Below, in pieces: positions 1 to 9,965 of a DNA stretch of 64,000 bases. The DNA is taken from NCBI GenBank assembly GCA_041879415.1, contig CP090851.1:2542001-2606000 (forward strand), given 5' to 3'. Below the pieces are notes generated by a model that was not told the DNA's origin, made no database searches, and saw only the letters and a list, made by a program, of their open reading frames with translations. This DNA is from Vibrio chagasii. Its GTDB lineage: Bacteria > Pseudomonadota > Gammaproteobacteria > Enterobacterales > Vibrionaceae. Position 1 is the stretch's first letter. Each line of letters begins with the position of its first letter. The position numbers and the translations under genes were made by a program.

Positions 1-1451
1 AACGTAGCGGTGAGATTTCTACCGCACCAAGAGCCAACACAGAACAAAAACGTAACCTCTATGATTTAATGGGCGGCATTAGCCAGTTCTATCGTTCTCA
101 GCTAAAAATAGCAGCCAATAAACCTGCGATTGAGTACCTCAAAAATCGTGGTCTGTCGGGCGAAATCGTCCAGAAATTTGGCATTGGTTACGTGGCCGAT
201 GAGTGGGACTTAGTTCGTAAGAACTTTGGCCAACAAAAAGAAGCCCAAGACATGCTCGTGACCGGCGGCATGTTGATCGAGAATGATAAAGGCAACCGAT
301 ATGACCGATTCCGTGGCCGTGTCATGTTCCCGATTCGTGATCGTCGTGGTCGTGTAATTGGTTTTGGTGGTCGTGTCTTAGAAGACGGCACACCAAAATA
401 CCTAAACTCACCAGAGACGCCTATCTTCCATAAAGGTAAAGAGCTCTATGGCCTTTATGAAGTATTGCAGGCATACCGTGAACCACCTCAAGTCCTTGTG
501 GTTGAAGGTTACATGGATGTCGTGGCGCTTGCGCAATATGGTGTAGATTACTCGGTGGCTTCACTAGGCACCTCAACAACCGGTGACCATATCCAGATGC
601 TGTTTAGACAAACCAGCACTGTGGTTTGTTGTTACGATGGTGACCGAGCTGGTAAAGAGGCTGCATGGCGCGCTCTAGAAAATGCACTTGAGTACCTGAA
701 AACAGGTAACACACTCAAGTTTCTGTTCTTGCCCGATGGTGAAGACCCAGATAGCTATATTAGAGAACATGGTAAGGCCGCTTTTGAGCAGCTCGTCCAA
801 AATGCAACGCCACTATCGACCTATTTGTTCGACAACCTGATAGAAATACACAAACTTAACTTGGGCACAACCGAAGGAAAATCGGCACTGCGTGCGCACG
901 CAAGCGCCTTAATTAATAAAATTCCTGACAGTTATTTCCAAGAGTTGCTCGAAAAATTATTGGATGAACGAACTGGATTTGATAACCAACTGAGACGTGC
1001 TCGTGTTCATACACAGAACCCGACACCTCAACCGCATAAAGAGCTCAAGCGAACTCCAATGCGTGAAGTTATCGCTTTGCTTATCCAAAATCCGAGCTAT
1101 GCTGATATGGTACCGGATTTATCAAGTGTCAAAGGCTTACCATTGCCTGGACTAAGTTTATTCGTCGAAGTACTTGATAAATGCCACGCGCATCCCCATA
1201 TCAACACCGGCCAGTTATTAGAGCACTGGCGAGATAATAAACATGAGGCTCTTCTGTCTCGTCTCGCGAGCTGGGAAATCCCCCTCGACGAAGACAATCA
1301 AGAAGACATATTTTTAGACTCATTGGACAAAATACTTGCCCAGTGCGTTGAAAAACAAATTGAAAACCTGCAGGCCAAAGCAAGAAGTGTCGGTTTATCA
1401 GCCGAAGAAAAAAGGGAGCTACTAGCTTTAATGCTAGATCTAAAAGCGTAA
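1..1451 (+). CDS. dnaG: DNA primase DnaG, 3' part (5' end outside window)
   Basis: Makes RNA primers for the replisome and is recruited by DnaB helicase through its C-terminal domain. The frame is open from base 3 through the left edge, so the first in-window ATG (69) is internal and the N-terminal zinc-binding domain is missing. Visible parts are the RNA polymerase core, the TOPRIM segment with the VVEGYMDV glutamate motif (about base 500) and the CYDGDRAG acidic motif (about base 640), then the helicase-binding C-terminus ending in LMLDLKA. About 480 codons are present, against roughly 580 in the family. It lies 99 bp upstream of rpoD, the classic macromolecular-synthesis order rpsU–dnaG–rpoD. 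Confidence 0.97.
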   Translation, partial: RSGEISTAPRANTEQKRNLYDLMGGISQFYRSQLKIAANKPAIEYLKNRGLSGEIVQKFGIGYVADEWDLVRKNFGQQKEAQDMLVTGGMLIENDKGNRYDRFRGRVMFPIRDRRGRVIGFGGRVLEDGTPKYLNSPETPIFHKGKELYGLYEVLQAYREPPQVLVVEGYMDVVALAQYGVDYSVASLGTSTTGDHIQMLFRQTSTVVCCYDGDRAGKEAAWRALENALEYLKTGNTLKFLFLPDGEDPDSYIREHGKAAFEQLVQNATPLSTYLFDNLIEIHKLNLGTTEGKSALRAHASALINKIPDSYFQELLEKLLDERTGFDNQLRRARVHTQNPTPQPHKELKRTPMREVIALLIQNPSYADMVPDLSSVKGLPLPGLSLFVEVLDKCHAHPHINTGQLLEHWRDNKHEALLSRLASWEIPLDEDNQEDIFLDSLDKILAQCVEKQIENLQAKARSVGLSAEEKRELLALMLDLKA

Positions 1452-1498
1452 CCCTGTTTGATTAGTCAGCATTTAATAAATTTGTTAACATAATTGGT

Positions 1499-1516
1499 TT
1501 GCATTTGAGAATGCAA
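1499..1516 (+). other. Stem-loop in dnaG–rpoD spacer
   Basis: Perfect 7-bp arms TTGCATT and AATGCAA surround a TGAG loop, 34 bases before the rpoD start. There is no U-tract, so it is not a standard terminator. In E. coli this spacer carries an RNA-processing site; a similar role here is only an inference. Confidence 0.4.
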
Positions 1517-1550
1517 CGTCCTTCACCAGACCTGAAGTTGGATATCATCT

Positions 1551-3395
1551 ATGGATCAAAATCCGCAGTCACAGCTTAAATTACTTGTTATTAAAGGCAA
1601 GGAACAAGGCTATCTGACCTACGCCGAAGTAAACGACCACCTACCTGCAGAAATCGTGGATTCTGAACAGGTAGAAGACATCATTCAAATGATTAACGAC
1701 ATGGGCATCAAAGTAGTTGAAACTGCACCTGATGCTGATGATCTAGCGCTTAATGATGACGATGCCAATATAGATGAAGACGCAGCCGAAGCTGCAGCTG
1801 CTGCGCTTTCAAGCGTAGAAAGCGAGATTGGCCGTACTACTGACCCAGTTCGCATGTACATGCGTGAAATGGGTACAGTTGAACTACTGACTCGTGAAGG
1901 CGAAATCGACATTGCGAAACGCATTGAAGATGGTATCAACACCGTTCAACTATCTGTTGCTGAGTACCCAGGTACTATTCCATACATCTTGGAACAGTTT
2001 GACCGTGTACAAGCAGAAGAGATTCGCTTAACAGACCTAATCAACGGCTTCGTTGACCCAGATGACGATGGCACCGCTGCACCAACAGCAACTCACATCG
2101 GTTCAGAACTTGCTGAAACTGATCTGGATGACGAAGACGCAGAAGACGTTGATGATGAAGCTGAAGAGGAAGAAGAAGATACAGGTATCGACCCTGAGCT
2201 TGCTCTTGAGAAGTTCACAGCGCTTCGTACTAGCTACCAAAACCGTCAGCTAGCGATCAACGAATACGGTCATGAAAGCCCGAAAGCAATGCTTGCAACA
2301 ACAATGATGCAAGACGTATTCAAAGAGTTCCGCCTAACACCAAAACAGTTTGATTACCTAGTAAACGAACTGCGTAACTCTATGGATCGTGTACGTACTC
2401 AAGAACGCCTAATCATGCGTCAAACGGTTGAGTACGGCAAAATGCCGAAGAAATCTTTCATTGCTCTATTTACTGGCAACGAATCAAGCGAAGCATGGTT
2501 AGATGAAGTTCTTGCTTCTGACAAGCCATACGCAGAAAAGATCAAACGTCACGAAGGTGATATTCGTCGTTCAATCCAGAAACTGGACATGATCGAGAAA
2601 GAGACCTCTCTGACAGTTCAAAGCATCAAAGATATCAGCCGTCGTATGTCTATCGGTGAAGCGAAAGCTCGTCGTGCGAAGAAAGAGATGGTTGAAGCGA
2701 ACTTACGTCTAGTAATCTCGATTGCTAAGAAGTACACAAACCGTGGTCTACAATTCCTGGATCTAATCCAAGAAGGTAACATCGGCCTGATGAAAGCGGT
2801 TGATAAGTTTGAATACCGTCGTGGTTACAAGTTCTCGACTTACGCAACATGGTGGATCCGTCAAGCAATCACTCGTTCGATTGCCGACCAAGCGCGTACT
2901 ATCCGTATTCCGGTTCACATGATCGAAACGATCAACAAACTAAACCGTATCTCTCGTCAAATGCTACAAGAGATGGGTCGTGAACCACTTCCGGAAGAGC
3001 TAGCTGAGCGCATGCAAATGCCTGAAGACAAGATCCGTAAAGTACTGAAAATTGCTAAAGAGCCAATCTCGATGGAGACACCAATCGGTGACGACGAAGA
3101 TTCGCATCTAGGTGATTTCATCGAGGATACAACACTAGAACTACCTCTAGACTCAGCAACGGCAACCAGCCTACGCGGTGCAACTAAAGACGTTCTTGCT
3201 GGCCTAACACCTCGTGAAGCTAAAGTACTGCGTATGCGTTTCGGTATCGACATGAACACTGACCACACTCTTGAAGAAGTTGGTAAGCAGTTCGACGTAA
3301 CTCGTGAACGTATCCGTCAGATCGAAGCAAAAGCACTACGTAAACTTCGTCACCCAAGCCGTTCAGAAACTCTGCGCAGCTTCCTAGACGAGTAA
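1551..3395 (+). CDS. rpoD: RNA polymerase sigma factor RpoD (sigma-70)
   Basis: Primary sigma factor, directing RNA polymerase to housekeeping promoters. The protein is 614 aa, close to E. coli RpoD (613). Region 1.1 occupies about residues 1-80. Region 1.2 contains [11 protein letters not shown]. The non-conserved region has an acidic tract at about 190-215. Region 2 (about 380-450) has the core-binding and -10-binding stretch including [16 protein letters not shown]. Region 4 ends with the helix-turn-helix [18 protein letters not shown] (about 580-600). It is followed by a stem-loop and a strong terminator. No irregularity was seen. Confidence 0.99.
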   Translation: MDQNPQSQLKLLVIKGKEQGYLTYAEVNDHLPAEIVDSEQVEDIIQMINDMGIKVVETAPDADDLALNDDDANIDEDAAEAAAAALSSVESEIGRTTDPVRMYMREMGTVELLTREGEIDIAKRIEDGINTVQLSVAEYPGTIPYILEQFDRVQAEEIRLTDLINGFVDPDDDGTAAPTATHIGSELAETDLDDEDAEDVDDEAEEEEEDTGIDPELALEKFTALRTSYQNRQLAINEYGHESPKAMLATTMMQDVFKEFRLTPKQFDYLVNELRNSMDRVRTQERLIMRQTVEYGKMPKKSFIALFTGNESSEAWLDEVLASDKPYAEKIKRHEGDIRRSIQKLDMIEKETSLTVQSIKDISRRMSIGEAKARRAKKEMVEANLRLVISIAKKYTNRGLQFLDLIQEGNIGLMKAVDKFEYRRGYKFSTYATWWIRQAITRSIADQARTIRIPVHMIETINKLNRISRQMLQEMGREPLPEELAERMQMPEDKIRKVLKIAKEPISMETPIGDDEDSHLGDFIEDTTLELPLDSATATSLRGATKDVLAGLTPREAKVLRMRFGIDMNTDHTLEEVGKQFDVTRERIRQIEAKALRKLRHPSRSETLRSFLDE

Positions 3396-3416
3396 TCACA
3401 CACATTGATGTGATTA
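3393..3416 (+). other. Stem-loop overlapping rpoD stop codon
   Basis: Arms TAATCACA (3393-3400) and TGTGATTA (3409-3416) pair perfectly, and the first TAA is the rpoD stop. It resembles a CRP half-site pair, but the 8-base gap and position make an RNA stem more likely. Confidence 0.4.
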
Positions 3417-3435
3417 GCTTTTAAGCATAATTAAG

Positions 3436-3463
3436 AAAAGGTGAGCTATAGCTCACCTTTTTT
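3436..3463 (+). terminator. Terminator of rpoD
   Basis: Stem AAAGGTGAGC / GCTCACCTTT with loop TATA is followed by a T-run. It separates rpoD from the tRNA gene. Confidence 0.9.
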
Positions 3464-3518
3464 GTACCTGTGTGATTTAAGTGGCTAAGATGTAAGCGGA
3501 ATTGCCCCTTATAGTGTC

Positions 3519-3547
3519 TAGACACCAATGAATGCTTCCCCTATAAT
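3519..3547 (+). promoter_or_regulatory. Promoter of tRNA-Ile2
   Basis: TAGACA (3519-3524) as -35, a 17-bp spacer, then a perfect TATAAT (3542-3547). A GC-rich discriminator (GCCC) lies before the tRNA 5' end, typical of stringently controlled stable-RNA promoters. Confidence 0.75.
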
Positions 3548-3558
3548 CTATGCCCTAC

Positions 3559-3634
3559 GGCCCCTTAGCTCAGTGGTTAGAGCGCACGACTCATAATCGT
3601 TCGGTCCCCAGTTCAAATCTGGGAGGGGCCACCA
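3559..3634 (+). tRNA. ileX: tRNA-Ile2 (CAU anticodon, lysidine-modified)
   Basis: A 76-nt tRNA with encoded CCA. The acceptor stem GGCCCCT pairs with AGGGGCC, the D-loop contains AGCTCAGTGGTTAGAG, the anticodon loop is CTCATAA, and the T arm contains GTTCAAATC. The CAU anticodon alone suggests Met. However, the sequence closely follows the E. coli ileX/ileY pattern, including the GGCCCC acceptor and CGACTCATAATCG anticodon arm, and ileX also sits just downstream of rpoD. Such tRNAs have C34 changed to lysidine by TilS so that they read AUA. The Ile identity rests on this similarity and synteny. Confidence 0.9.
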
Positions 3635-3641
3635 AATTAGA

Positions 3642-3676
3642 AAAGCCAGAACAGTTCACGCTGCTCTGGCTTTTTG
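3642..3676 (+). terminator. Terminator of tRNA-Ile2
   Basis: Arms GCCAGAACAG (3645-3654) and CTGCTCTGGC (3661-3670) pair apart from one mismatch, followed by TTTTT. Confidence 0.8.
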
Positions 3677-3848
3677 CTTTTCTAAGCTCGCTACTCTTTA
3701 TACCCTACTCATTTCAATACATCCCTGAATGAGTGAACTCCACAGTACACAATGCCAATTGCCTCTCTGTGACTAAGCTTACTTTTCTTTTATAAAAAAA
3801 TCGGCAATATGGTTGTATATAAATCGCTCAATCATTCAGGGAAGAAAC

Positions 3849-5117
3849 ATGAAAGACGAAACACTCTCGATTCACTTCGGCTACGAAACCGATCCAACCA
3901 CGAAATCCGTTGCTACCCCTATCTACCAAACTGTCGCCTATGAATTTGACGATGCTCAGCATGGTGCTGATCTGTTCAACCTAGAAGTACCAGGCAATAT
4001 CTACACCCGTATTATGAACCCAACCAACGATGTGTTGGAAAAACGTATGGCTGCGCTAGAAGACGGTATCGCAGGCTTAGTTGTCAGTGCGGGCAGCGCG
4101 GCAATCAACTACGCGATTCAGACATTGGCACAAATCGGTGACAATATCGTCTCAACACCTCAGCTTTACGGTGGTACGTACACCTTGTTTGCCCACATGC
4201 TGCCAAACCAAGGGATTGAAGTTCGTTTTGCTAAAGACGACAAACCAGAAAGCTTAGCCGAGTTAATCGATGAAAAAACCAAAGCGGTTTACTGTGAGAG
4301 TATCGGTAACCCTGCGGGTAATATCATCGACCTAGAACGTGTCGCTGAACTTGCTCACGCACAAGGTGTCCCTGTGATTGTCGATAACACAGTCGCAACT
4401 CCAGTGCTGTGTAAACCTATTGAGTTTGGTGCTGACATTGTAGTTCACTCACTAACCAAGTACGTGGGTGGTCACGGCACAACCTTGGGTGGTGTGATTG
4501 TCGATTCAGGTAAATTCCCATGGGCAGAGCACAAAGATCGCTTCCCGGTGTTTAATCAGCCTGAGCCCTCTTATCATGGAGTGGTGTATACCGAAGCCTT
4601 TGGAGAGGCAGCATTTATTGGACGTGCTCGAACAGTACCATTGCGGAATACTGGCGCAGCCTTGTCGCCAATGAATGCCTTTATGTTGATGCAAGGCTTG
4701 GAGACGCTGTCGTTACGTATGGAACGCCACACAGAGAACGCATTGAAAGTAGCTGAATACTTAAGCCAACATGAGAAAGTCAGCTGGGTAAGCTACGCAG
4801 GTCTACCAAGTTCAGAATTTTACCCGCTGGCTGAAAAATACATGCAGGGTAAGCCATCGGCGATTTTATCTTTTGGCCTAAAAGATGGTTATGAAGCAGG
4901 TGTTCGCTTCTATGACGCACTACAAATCTTCAAGCGCTTGGTAAACATTGGCGATGCAAAATCTCTGGCTTGTCACCCAGCTTCGACAACGCACCGTCAG
5001 CTAAGCGAAGCTGAACAGAAACAAGCTGGAGTATCACCAGAGATGATTCGCCTATCAGTAGGGATTGAACACATCGAAGATATCCTTGCAGACCTAGAGC
5101 AAGCTCTTAACGCTTGA
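3849..5117 (+). CDS. metY: O-acetylhomoserine sulfhydrylase (PLP-dependent)
   Basis: Predicted to convert O-acetyl-L-homoserine plus sulfide to homocysteine (direct sulfhydrylation) in cytosolic methionine synthesis. The frame is open from 3813, but ATG 3849 has a purine-rich site (GGGAAGAAA) just upstream and gives the normal N-terminus MKDETLSIHFGYE, so 422 aa. It belongs to the Cys/Met-metabolism PLP family: the substrate-binding segment NIYTRIMNPTNDVLEKR is near the N-terminus, and the Schiff-base lysine is about residue 204 in VHSLTKYVGGHG. Length and the GxYTRxxNPT style fit MetY rather than MetB/MetC. No clear MetJ box was seen upstream. Homocysteine desulfhydration or related substrates remain possible. 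Confidence 0.85.
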   Translation: MKDETLSIHFGYETDPTTKSVATPIYQTVAYEFDDAQHGADLFNLEVPGNIYTRIMNPTNDVLEKRMAALEDGIAGLVVSAGSAAINYAIQTLAQIGDNIVSTPQLYGGTYTLFAHMLPNQGIEVRFAKDDKPESLAELIDEKTKAVYCESIGNPAGNIIDLERVAELAHAQGVPVIVDNTVATPVLCKPIEFGADIVVHSLTKYVGGHGTTLGGVIVDSGKFPWAEHKDRFPVFNQPEPSYHGVVYTEAFGEAAFIGRARTVPLRNTGAALSPMNAFMLMQGLETLSLRMERHTENALKVAEYLSQHEKVSWVSYAGLPSSEFYPLAEKYMQGKPSAILSFGLKDGYEAGVRFYDALQIFKRLVNIGDAKSLACHPASTTHRQLSEAEQKQAGVSPEMIRLSVGIEHIEDILADLEQALNA

Positions 5118-5162
5118 GACTTATAGCGACACCAGAAGACAAGTGTGCAAGGTAACAGCTAC

Positions 5163-5193
5163 AAAAAAGCCCATCACATAAGATGGGCTTTAT
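5163..5193. terminator. Bidirectional terminator between metY and glmS
   Basis: Stem AGCCCATC (5168-5175) / GATGGGCT (5182-5189), with A-tract on the left and T-rich right flank, lying between convergent genes. Confidence 0.8.
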
Positions 5194-5224
5194 TCTTATC
5201 TAACTTTTGTAGACTGCCAGAGAG

Positions 5225-7057
5225 TTACTCAACCGTTACCGCTTTCGCTAGGTTACGAGGTTGGTCAACGTCGGTACCTTTGATTAGCGCGACATGGTAA
5301 GAAAGCAACTGCATTGGAACCGTGTAGTAAATAGGTGCCGTTACTTCACTCACGTGAGGCATCTTGATGATCTTCATGTTCTCATCGCCCTCAAAACCTG
5401 CGTCTTCGTCTGCGAATACGTACAGTAGACCACCGCGCGCACGTACTTCTTCTACGTTCGATTTCAGCTTCTCTAACAGGTCGTTACTTGGTGCAATAAC
5501 CACTACTGGCATATCTGCATCAATCAGAGCTAGAGGACCGTGCTTAAGCTCACCTGCAGCGTATGCTTCAGCGTGGATGTAAGAGATCTCTTTCAGTTTT
5601 AGAGATGCTTCCATTGCGATTGGGTAGTACTCGCCACGGCCTAGGAATAGTGTGTGGTGCTTATCAGCAAAGTCAGTCGCTAGTGCTTCGATCTCTTTAT
5701 CAAATGCCAGTGCTTTCTCGATGTCTGTTGGCAGTTGGTGAAGTGCTTGAACGATTTCCGTCTCTTTCGCTTCATCGATACGACCTTGTAGGCGACCAAT
5801 AGACGTTACCATCATCAGCATTGCTGCAAGCTGCGTAGTAAACGCTTTTGTTGAAGCAACACCGATCTCTGTCCCCGCGCGAGTCATGAAAGCAAAATCA
5901 GATTCACGAACCAATGAAGAGCCCGCTACGTTACAGATTGTCATCGCTGACATGTAACCTTTCTCTTTAGCAAGGCGAAGGGCTGCTAGCGTATCTGCCG
6001 TCTCACCAGATTGAGATAACGTAACAAGCAGGCTGTTTGGACGAACCACAAAGTCACGGTAACGGAACTCAGAAGCGATCTCCACGTCACAGCTTACGCC
6101 AGCTAGCGATTCAAACCAGTAGCGTGCCGCCATACCTGAGTTGTATGAAGTACCACATGCGATGATCTGAACGTGTTCAACTTTGCTAAGGATCTCTTCC
6201 GCTTTAACGCCGATAGCATTGGTGATCACAGACGTATCTGAGATACGACCTTCCATTGTATTGAGCAGTGCAGTTGGTTGTTCAAAGATCTCTTTTTGCA
6301 TGAAGTGACGGTATTTACCTTTGTCACCCGCATCGTGCTCTGCGTTAGATTCAACGATTTCACGTTCAATACGCTCACCGTTTGCATCGAATACGTTAAC
6401 TTCACGACGAGTCACTTCTGCAACATCGCCCTCTTCTAGGTACATAAAGCGACGTGTCACACTAAGTAGCGCTAGTTGGTCAGATGCTAGGAAGTTTTCA
6501 CCAACACCAAAGCCGATTACGATTGGGCTACCAGAACGAGCAACAACAATACGTGAAGGATCTTTACGATCAACCGCTACTGTACCGTATGCGCCATCCA
6601 GCTGTTTTGCTGTTTTCTGCAGTGCTTCAACTAGAGAGTCTGAAGTACGAAGCTCCCACTCAACCAAGTGTGCGATAACTTCAGTATCTGTTTGTGAAGT
6701 AAACTCGTAGCCGCGCTCTTTTAGCATAGTACGCAGTGCTTCGTGGTTTTCGATAATACCATTGTGTACTACCGCGATATCACCAGACATGTGTGGGTGT
6801 GCATTAGCTTCAGATGGCTCCCCGTGTGTTGCCCAACGAGTATGCGCAATACCAGTACCACCAACAACTTGTTGCTCTTCTACCGCGTCAGCTAGCTCTT
6901 GTACTTTGCCTAAGCGACGTACACGAGTCAGATTTGATTCGGTATCAACCACAGCGACACCCGCTGAGTCGTAGCCACGGTATTCTAGGCGGCGAAGGCC
7001 TTCTACTAAAATCTCTGCTACATCACGCTGTGCTACTGCACCAACAATTCCACACAT
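5225..7057 (-). CDS. glmS: Glutamine–fructose-6-phosphate aminotransferase GlmS
   Basis: Forms glucosamine-6-phosphate from fructose-6-phosphate and glutamine, the first committed step to UDP-GlcNAc for peptidoglycan and LPS. The 610-aa protein starts MCGIVGAV, with Cys2 as the N-terminal nucleophile of the glutaminase domain (about 1-230). [18 protein letters not shown] is the glutamine-site stretch. Two SIS sugar-isomerase domains follow (about 285-425 and 455-600), with [14 protein letters not shown] and [16 protein letters not shown]. It ends in the usual [13 protein letters not shown] tail. ATG 7057 has GGAG seven bases upstream. A DeoR-family regulator lies directly upstream in the same direction. 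Confidence 0.98.
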   Translation of the reverse strand: MCGIVGAVAQRDVAEILVEGLRRLEYRGYDSAGVAVVDTESNLTRVRRLGKVQELADAVEEQQVVGGTGIAHTRWATHGEPSEANAHPHMSGDIAVVHNGIIENHEALRTMLKERGYEFTSQTDTEVIAHLVEWELRTSDSLVEALQKTAKQLDGAYGTVAVDRKDPSRIVVARSGSPIVIGFGVGENFLASDQLALLSVTRRFMYLEEGDVAEVTRREVNVFDANGERIEREIVESNAEHDAGDKGKYRHFMQKEIFEQPTALLNTMEGRISDTSVITNAIGVKAEEILSKVEHVQIIACGTSYNSGMAARYWFESLAGVSCDVEIASEFRYRDFVVRPNSLLVTLSQSGETADTLAALRLAKEKGYMSAMTICNVAGSSLVRESDFAFMTRAGTEIGVASTKAFTTQLAAMLMMVTSIGRLQGRIDEAKETEIVQALHQLPTDIEKALAFDKEIEALATDFADKHHTLFLGRGEYYPIAMEASLKLKEISYIHAEAYAAGELKHGPLALIDADMPVVVIAPSNDLLEKLKSNVEEVRARGGLLYVFADEDAGFEGDENMKIIKMPHVSEVTAPIYYTVPMQLLSYHVALIKGTDVDQPRNLAKAVTVE

Positions 7058-7164
7058 AGTTTGACTCCATCAATTTCGTTTATTCCTATTGGCAGCAAGC
7101 AAAGGCCATATCTTTAATAAGATTAATTATAGGAAGTTAAATGCATAATAGTTAAAAATTAGTT

Positions 7165-7935
7165 TTACGCTGGATCCGTTAAGATCACTCGAACATCGTG
7201 CGACTCGATACTTGCCTGAGATTCTTTGCTCAAGTCTGTATCTGTAATGAGGATGTCGACGTGATCCCATGCCAGCTCTAGATTAGGGATCTTTCGTCCC
7301 ACTTTTTCAGACTCAACCATCACGATCACTTCTCGTGATACTTCAGCCATCACTTTACTTAGACCAACCAATTCATTGAACGTGGTTGTGCCTCTGTCGA
7401 GGTCGATACCATCAGCCCCAATAAACAGTTGATCAAAATCGTATGCGCGAAGTACTGATTCTGCGACTTTGCCTTGGAAAGAATCCGAGTGGGTATCCCA
7501 AGTGCCGCCGGTCATTAGTAACGTCGGCTCACTCTCTAGTTCATTTAGCGCATTCGCCACGTGCAATGAGTTGGTCATAACAACCAAACCACGCTTAGTA
7601 TTGAGCTGCTGAATTAGGGCACCCGTTGTACTGCCACTATCAATCACGATGCGGTTATGGTCGCGAATTAAATCTGCAGCAGCTTTGGCTAGAGAAACCT
7701 TTCGAGTCGAAACTTTTTGACCCAATTCTTCGTTTACAACCTCTTTCGGTAGCGAAATCGCACCACCATAACGGCGTAAAAGCTGACCGTTTTTCTCTAA
7801 AGACGCTAAGTCCTTTCTAATAGTGACCTCTGAGGTTTCGAACTTAGCGGACAATTCATCAACACTAACCTCCCCTTTTTCGTTCACTAGGTTAGAAATT
7901 GCATGTCTTCTGAGCTGAGTGTTTCGTTTCGACAT
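7165..7935 (-). CDS. DeoR/GlpR-family transcriptional regulator
   Basis: A 256-aa sugar-responsive regulator. The N-terminal winged helix (about 6-62) shows the DeoR signature VSVDELSAKFETSEVTIRKDLASLEKNGQLLRRYGGA. The C-terminal DeoRC sensor domain (about 75-250) contains VIDSGSTTGAL and LFIGADGID, the phosphosugar-binding fold. It lies 107 bp upstream of glmS on the same strand, so control of amino-sugar synthesis is the natural inference; DeoR-type genes beside glmS are known in other gammaproteobacteria. Several TTTCG motifs of DeoR-family operator type occur in both its own and the glmS upstream regions. The ligand is unknown. Confidence 0.88.
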   Translation of the reverse strand: MSKRNTQLRRHAISNLVNEKGEVSVDELSAKFETSEVTIRKDLASLEKNGQLLRRYGGAISLPKEVVNEELGQKVSTRKVSLAKAAADLIRDHNRIVIDSGSTTGALIQQLNTKRGLVVMTNSLHVANALNELESEPTLLMTGGTWDTHSDSFQGKVAESVLRAYDFDQLFIGADGIDLDRGTTTFNELVGLSKVMAEVSREVIVMVESEKVGRKIPNLELAWDHVDILITDTDLSKESQASIESHDVRVILTDPA

Positions 7936-8364
7936 TTAAAAAAGACCAGTAAGTTTCGATATGAAACATATTATAGTTACAACGAAACTATTTAGTCCAT
8001 TTATTTTGATCCAAAAAATTAATAAATAGCGATAAAACCTTGTCCTAAGACAATTGTTAAGCAGTGATATTGAATTGATTAGGTGGTAGAATCCGCACCC
8101 GAAAAGAAAAAAAATTACAAAACTGACCGTTATTTTTTTGCAACTTTCACCTGATATATTGGTGTAAGTCACAGAAACCCGATGTTGAATCAAAATCTTT
8201 TGGTCATAAAATGACTAAAATTGATGAAAGACTTACAACTCTGAAGGGCATATTGGAAGTCCCGCGATTTTACTCAGCAGGCACAAAATGCTGATGTAGC
8301 GGACCAATCTTCAGAACTTAAATAAATTTCAAATTGTAACAATACTTACCGGAGAGTACCTTCC
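7936..8364. other. 429-bp divergent intergenic region (deoR-type gene / pykF)
   Basis: AT-rich region holding both promoters. It contains GTTTC-GATAT-GAAAC (7953-7967) plus a further CGAAAC, possible sites for the DeoR-family protein, and a small stem TCAGCA / TGCTGA (8274-8294) near pykF. A TTG-started frame of 85 codons on the minus strand has no ribosome site and is not considered real. Confidence 0.5.
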
Positions 8365-9777
8365 ATGAAAAAGACCAAAATCGTATGTACGATTGGCCCT
8401 AAAACTGAATCTGTAGAGAAGCTAACTGAACTAGTTAACGCAGGCATGAACGTTATGCGTCTTAACTTCTCTCACGGTGACTACCAAGAGCACGGCACTC
8501 GTATTGCGAACTTCCGCGAAGTAATGGACAAAGTAGGTAAGCAACTGGCTATCCTTCTTGATACTAAAGGTCCAGAGATCCGTACTATCAAGCTAGAAGG
8601 CGGCAACGACGTAGATCTAGTAGCTGGTCAAGAATTCACTTTCACAACTGACACTTCAGTTGTAGGTAACAAAGAGACTGTAGCGGTAACTTACGCTGGT
8701 TTCGCAGCTGACCTAAACGCTGGTAACACTATCCTAGTAGATGACGGCCTAATCGAAATGGAAGTTATCTCTACTACTGAAACTGAAGTGAAGTGTAAAG
8801 TTCTTAACAACGGTGCACTAGGCGAAAACAAAGGTGTTAACCTTCCTGGCGTTTCTGTTCAACTTCCAGCTCTATCTGAAAAAGATAAGAACGACCTTAA
8901 ATTTGGTTGTGAGCAAGGCGTTGACTTCGTAGCAGCTTCTTTCATCCGTAAAGCATCTGACGTTAAAGAGATCCGTGAGATCCTAGACGCGAACGGCGGC
9001 AGCGACATCCACATCATCTCTAAAATTGAGAACCAAGAAGGTGTTGATAACTTCGACGAAATCCTAGAGCTTTCTGACGGTATCATGGTTGCTCGTGGTG
9101 ACCTAGGTGTTGAAATCCCAGCTGAAGAAGTAATCTTCGCTCAGAAGATGATGATCGAGAAGTGTAACCGTGCACGTAAGATGGTTATCACTGCAACTCA
9201 AATGCTTGATTCTATGATCAACAACCCACGTCCAACTCGTGCAGAAGCGGGTGACGTTGCGAACGCAATCATGGATGGTACTGACGCAGTAATGCTTTCT
9301 GGCGAAACTGCTAAAGGTAAGTACCCAGTTGAAGCTGTTACTATCATGGCTCAAATCGCGAACCGTACAGATTCAGCTCTTAAAGCTGAACTAGGTTCTC
9401 GTCTAGACAGCCCACGTCTACGCATCACTGAAGCAGTATGTAAAGGCGCAGTAGACACAGCTGAGAAGCTTGCTGCTCCTCTAATCATCGTTGCTACTGA
9501 AGGCGGTAAGTCTGCACGTTCAGTACGTAAGTACTTCCCAACTGCAAACATCATTGCACTAACAACGAACCAAAAGACAGCAGCTCAGCTTGTTCTTACT
9601 AAAGGTGTTCGTCCAGTTCTTGTTGATTCTATCGACAGCACTGACGCATTCTACAAAATGGGTAAAGAGTACGCTCTTAACGCTGAATTCGGTAGCAAAG
9701 GCGACATCGTTGTTATGGTTTCAGGTGCTCTAGTAGCTTCTGGTACAACAAACACGGCATCAGTTCACGTTCTATAA
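8365..9777 (+). CDS. pykF: Pyruvate kinase I (type PykF)
   Basis: Converts phosphoenolpyruvate and ADP to pyruvate and ATP at the end of glycolysis. The 470-aa length matches E. coli PykF (470). The N-terminal [13 protein letters not shown] and [10 protein letters not shown] stretches are family signatures. The active-site stretch [18 protein letters not shown] carries the catalytic Lys. [16 protein letters not shown] and [19 protein letters not shown] follow, and the C-terminal allosteric domain ends in [19 protein letters not shown]. Codon use is strongly biased towards abundant tRNAs, as expected for a highly expressed gene. GGAGAG precedes the start. A UUCG-loop terminator follows. Confidence 0.97.
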   Translation: MKKTKIVCTIGPKTESVEKLTELVNAGMNVMRLNFSHGDYQEHGTRIANFREVMDKVGKQLAILLDTKGPEIRTIKLEGGNDVDLVAGQEFTFTTDTSVVGNKETVAVTYAGFAADLNAGNTILVDDGLIEMEVISTTETEVKCKVLNNGALGENKGVNLPGVSVQLPALSEKDKNDLKFGCEQGVDFVAASFIRKASDVKEIREILDANGGSDIHIISKIENQEGVDNFDEILELSDGIMVARGDLGVEIPAEEVIFAQKMMIEKCNRARKMVITATQMLDSMINNPRPTRAEAGDVANAIMDGTDAVMLSGETAKGKYPVEAVTIMAQIANRTDSALKAELGSRLDSPRLRITEAVCKGAVDTAEKLAAPLIIVATEGGKSARSVRKYFPTANIIALTTNQKTAAQLVLTKGVRPVLVDSIDSTDAFYKMGKEYALNAEFGSKGDIVVMVSGALVASGTTNTASVHVL

Positions 9778-9802
9778 GAATGAACCGATTCGCATAAAAT
9801 AT

Positions 9803-9829
9803 AAAAGAGGGCTTCGGCCCTCTTTTTTT
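9803..9829 (+). terminator. Terminator of pykF
   Basis: Stem AAAAGAGGGC / GCCCTCTTTT closed by a TTCG tetraloop and followed by T's. Confidence 0.92.
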
Positions 9830-9965
9830 ATGAAACAAAATCTTGCCTAACTTTTCAGTACGCTGTATTATCAAACGCAATAGAACTACGTACTGTTAAC
9901 TTCCAATGGACTCTTTCTAAGAGACGGATTAGCAGACTAGAAATCAAATATACATGAGGTTTGTA

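Noticed and set aside
2957..3268. 103-codon frame antisense to rpoD
   Set aside because: Opposite-strand shadow; Ser/Arg-rich low-complexity peptide with no initiation signal.
3393..3416. CRP site at the end of rpoD (TCACA … TGTGA)
   Set aside because: Half-sites are in inverted order for CRP (TCACA before TGTGA) and overlap the stop codon; it fits an RNA stem better.
3559..3634. CAU-anticodon tRNA as elongator or initiator methionine tRNA
   Set aside because: The acceptor stem and anticodon arm match the Ile2 (AUA-reading) tRNA type, and the position after rpoD matches ileX; methionine identity would need different acceptor and D-arm features.
6321..6710. 129-codon frame antisense to glmS
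   Set aside because: Shadow of a strongly biased coding gene; Ser/Arg-rich translation with no family features.
5058..7165. glmS ribozyme riboswitch
   Set aside because: That element belongs to Gram-positive glmS leaders; the 107-bp upstream region here shows no matching core structure and has the DeoR-family gene beside it.
7936..8193. 85-codon hydrophobic minus-strand frame upstream of the DeoR-family gene
   Set aside because: It needs a TTG start, has no ribosome site, is AT-rich and fills the promoter region; composition is what noncoding AT-rich DNA gives.
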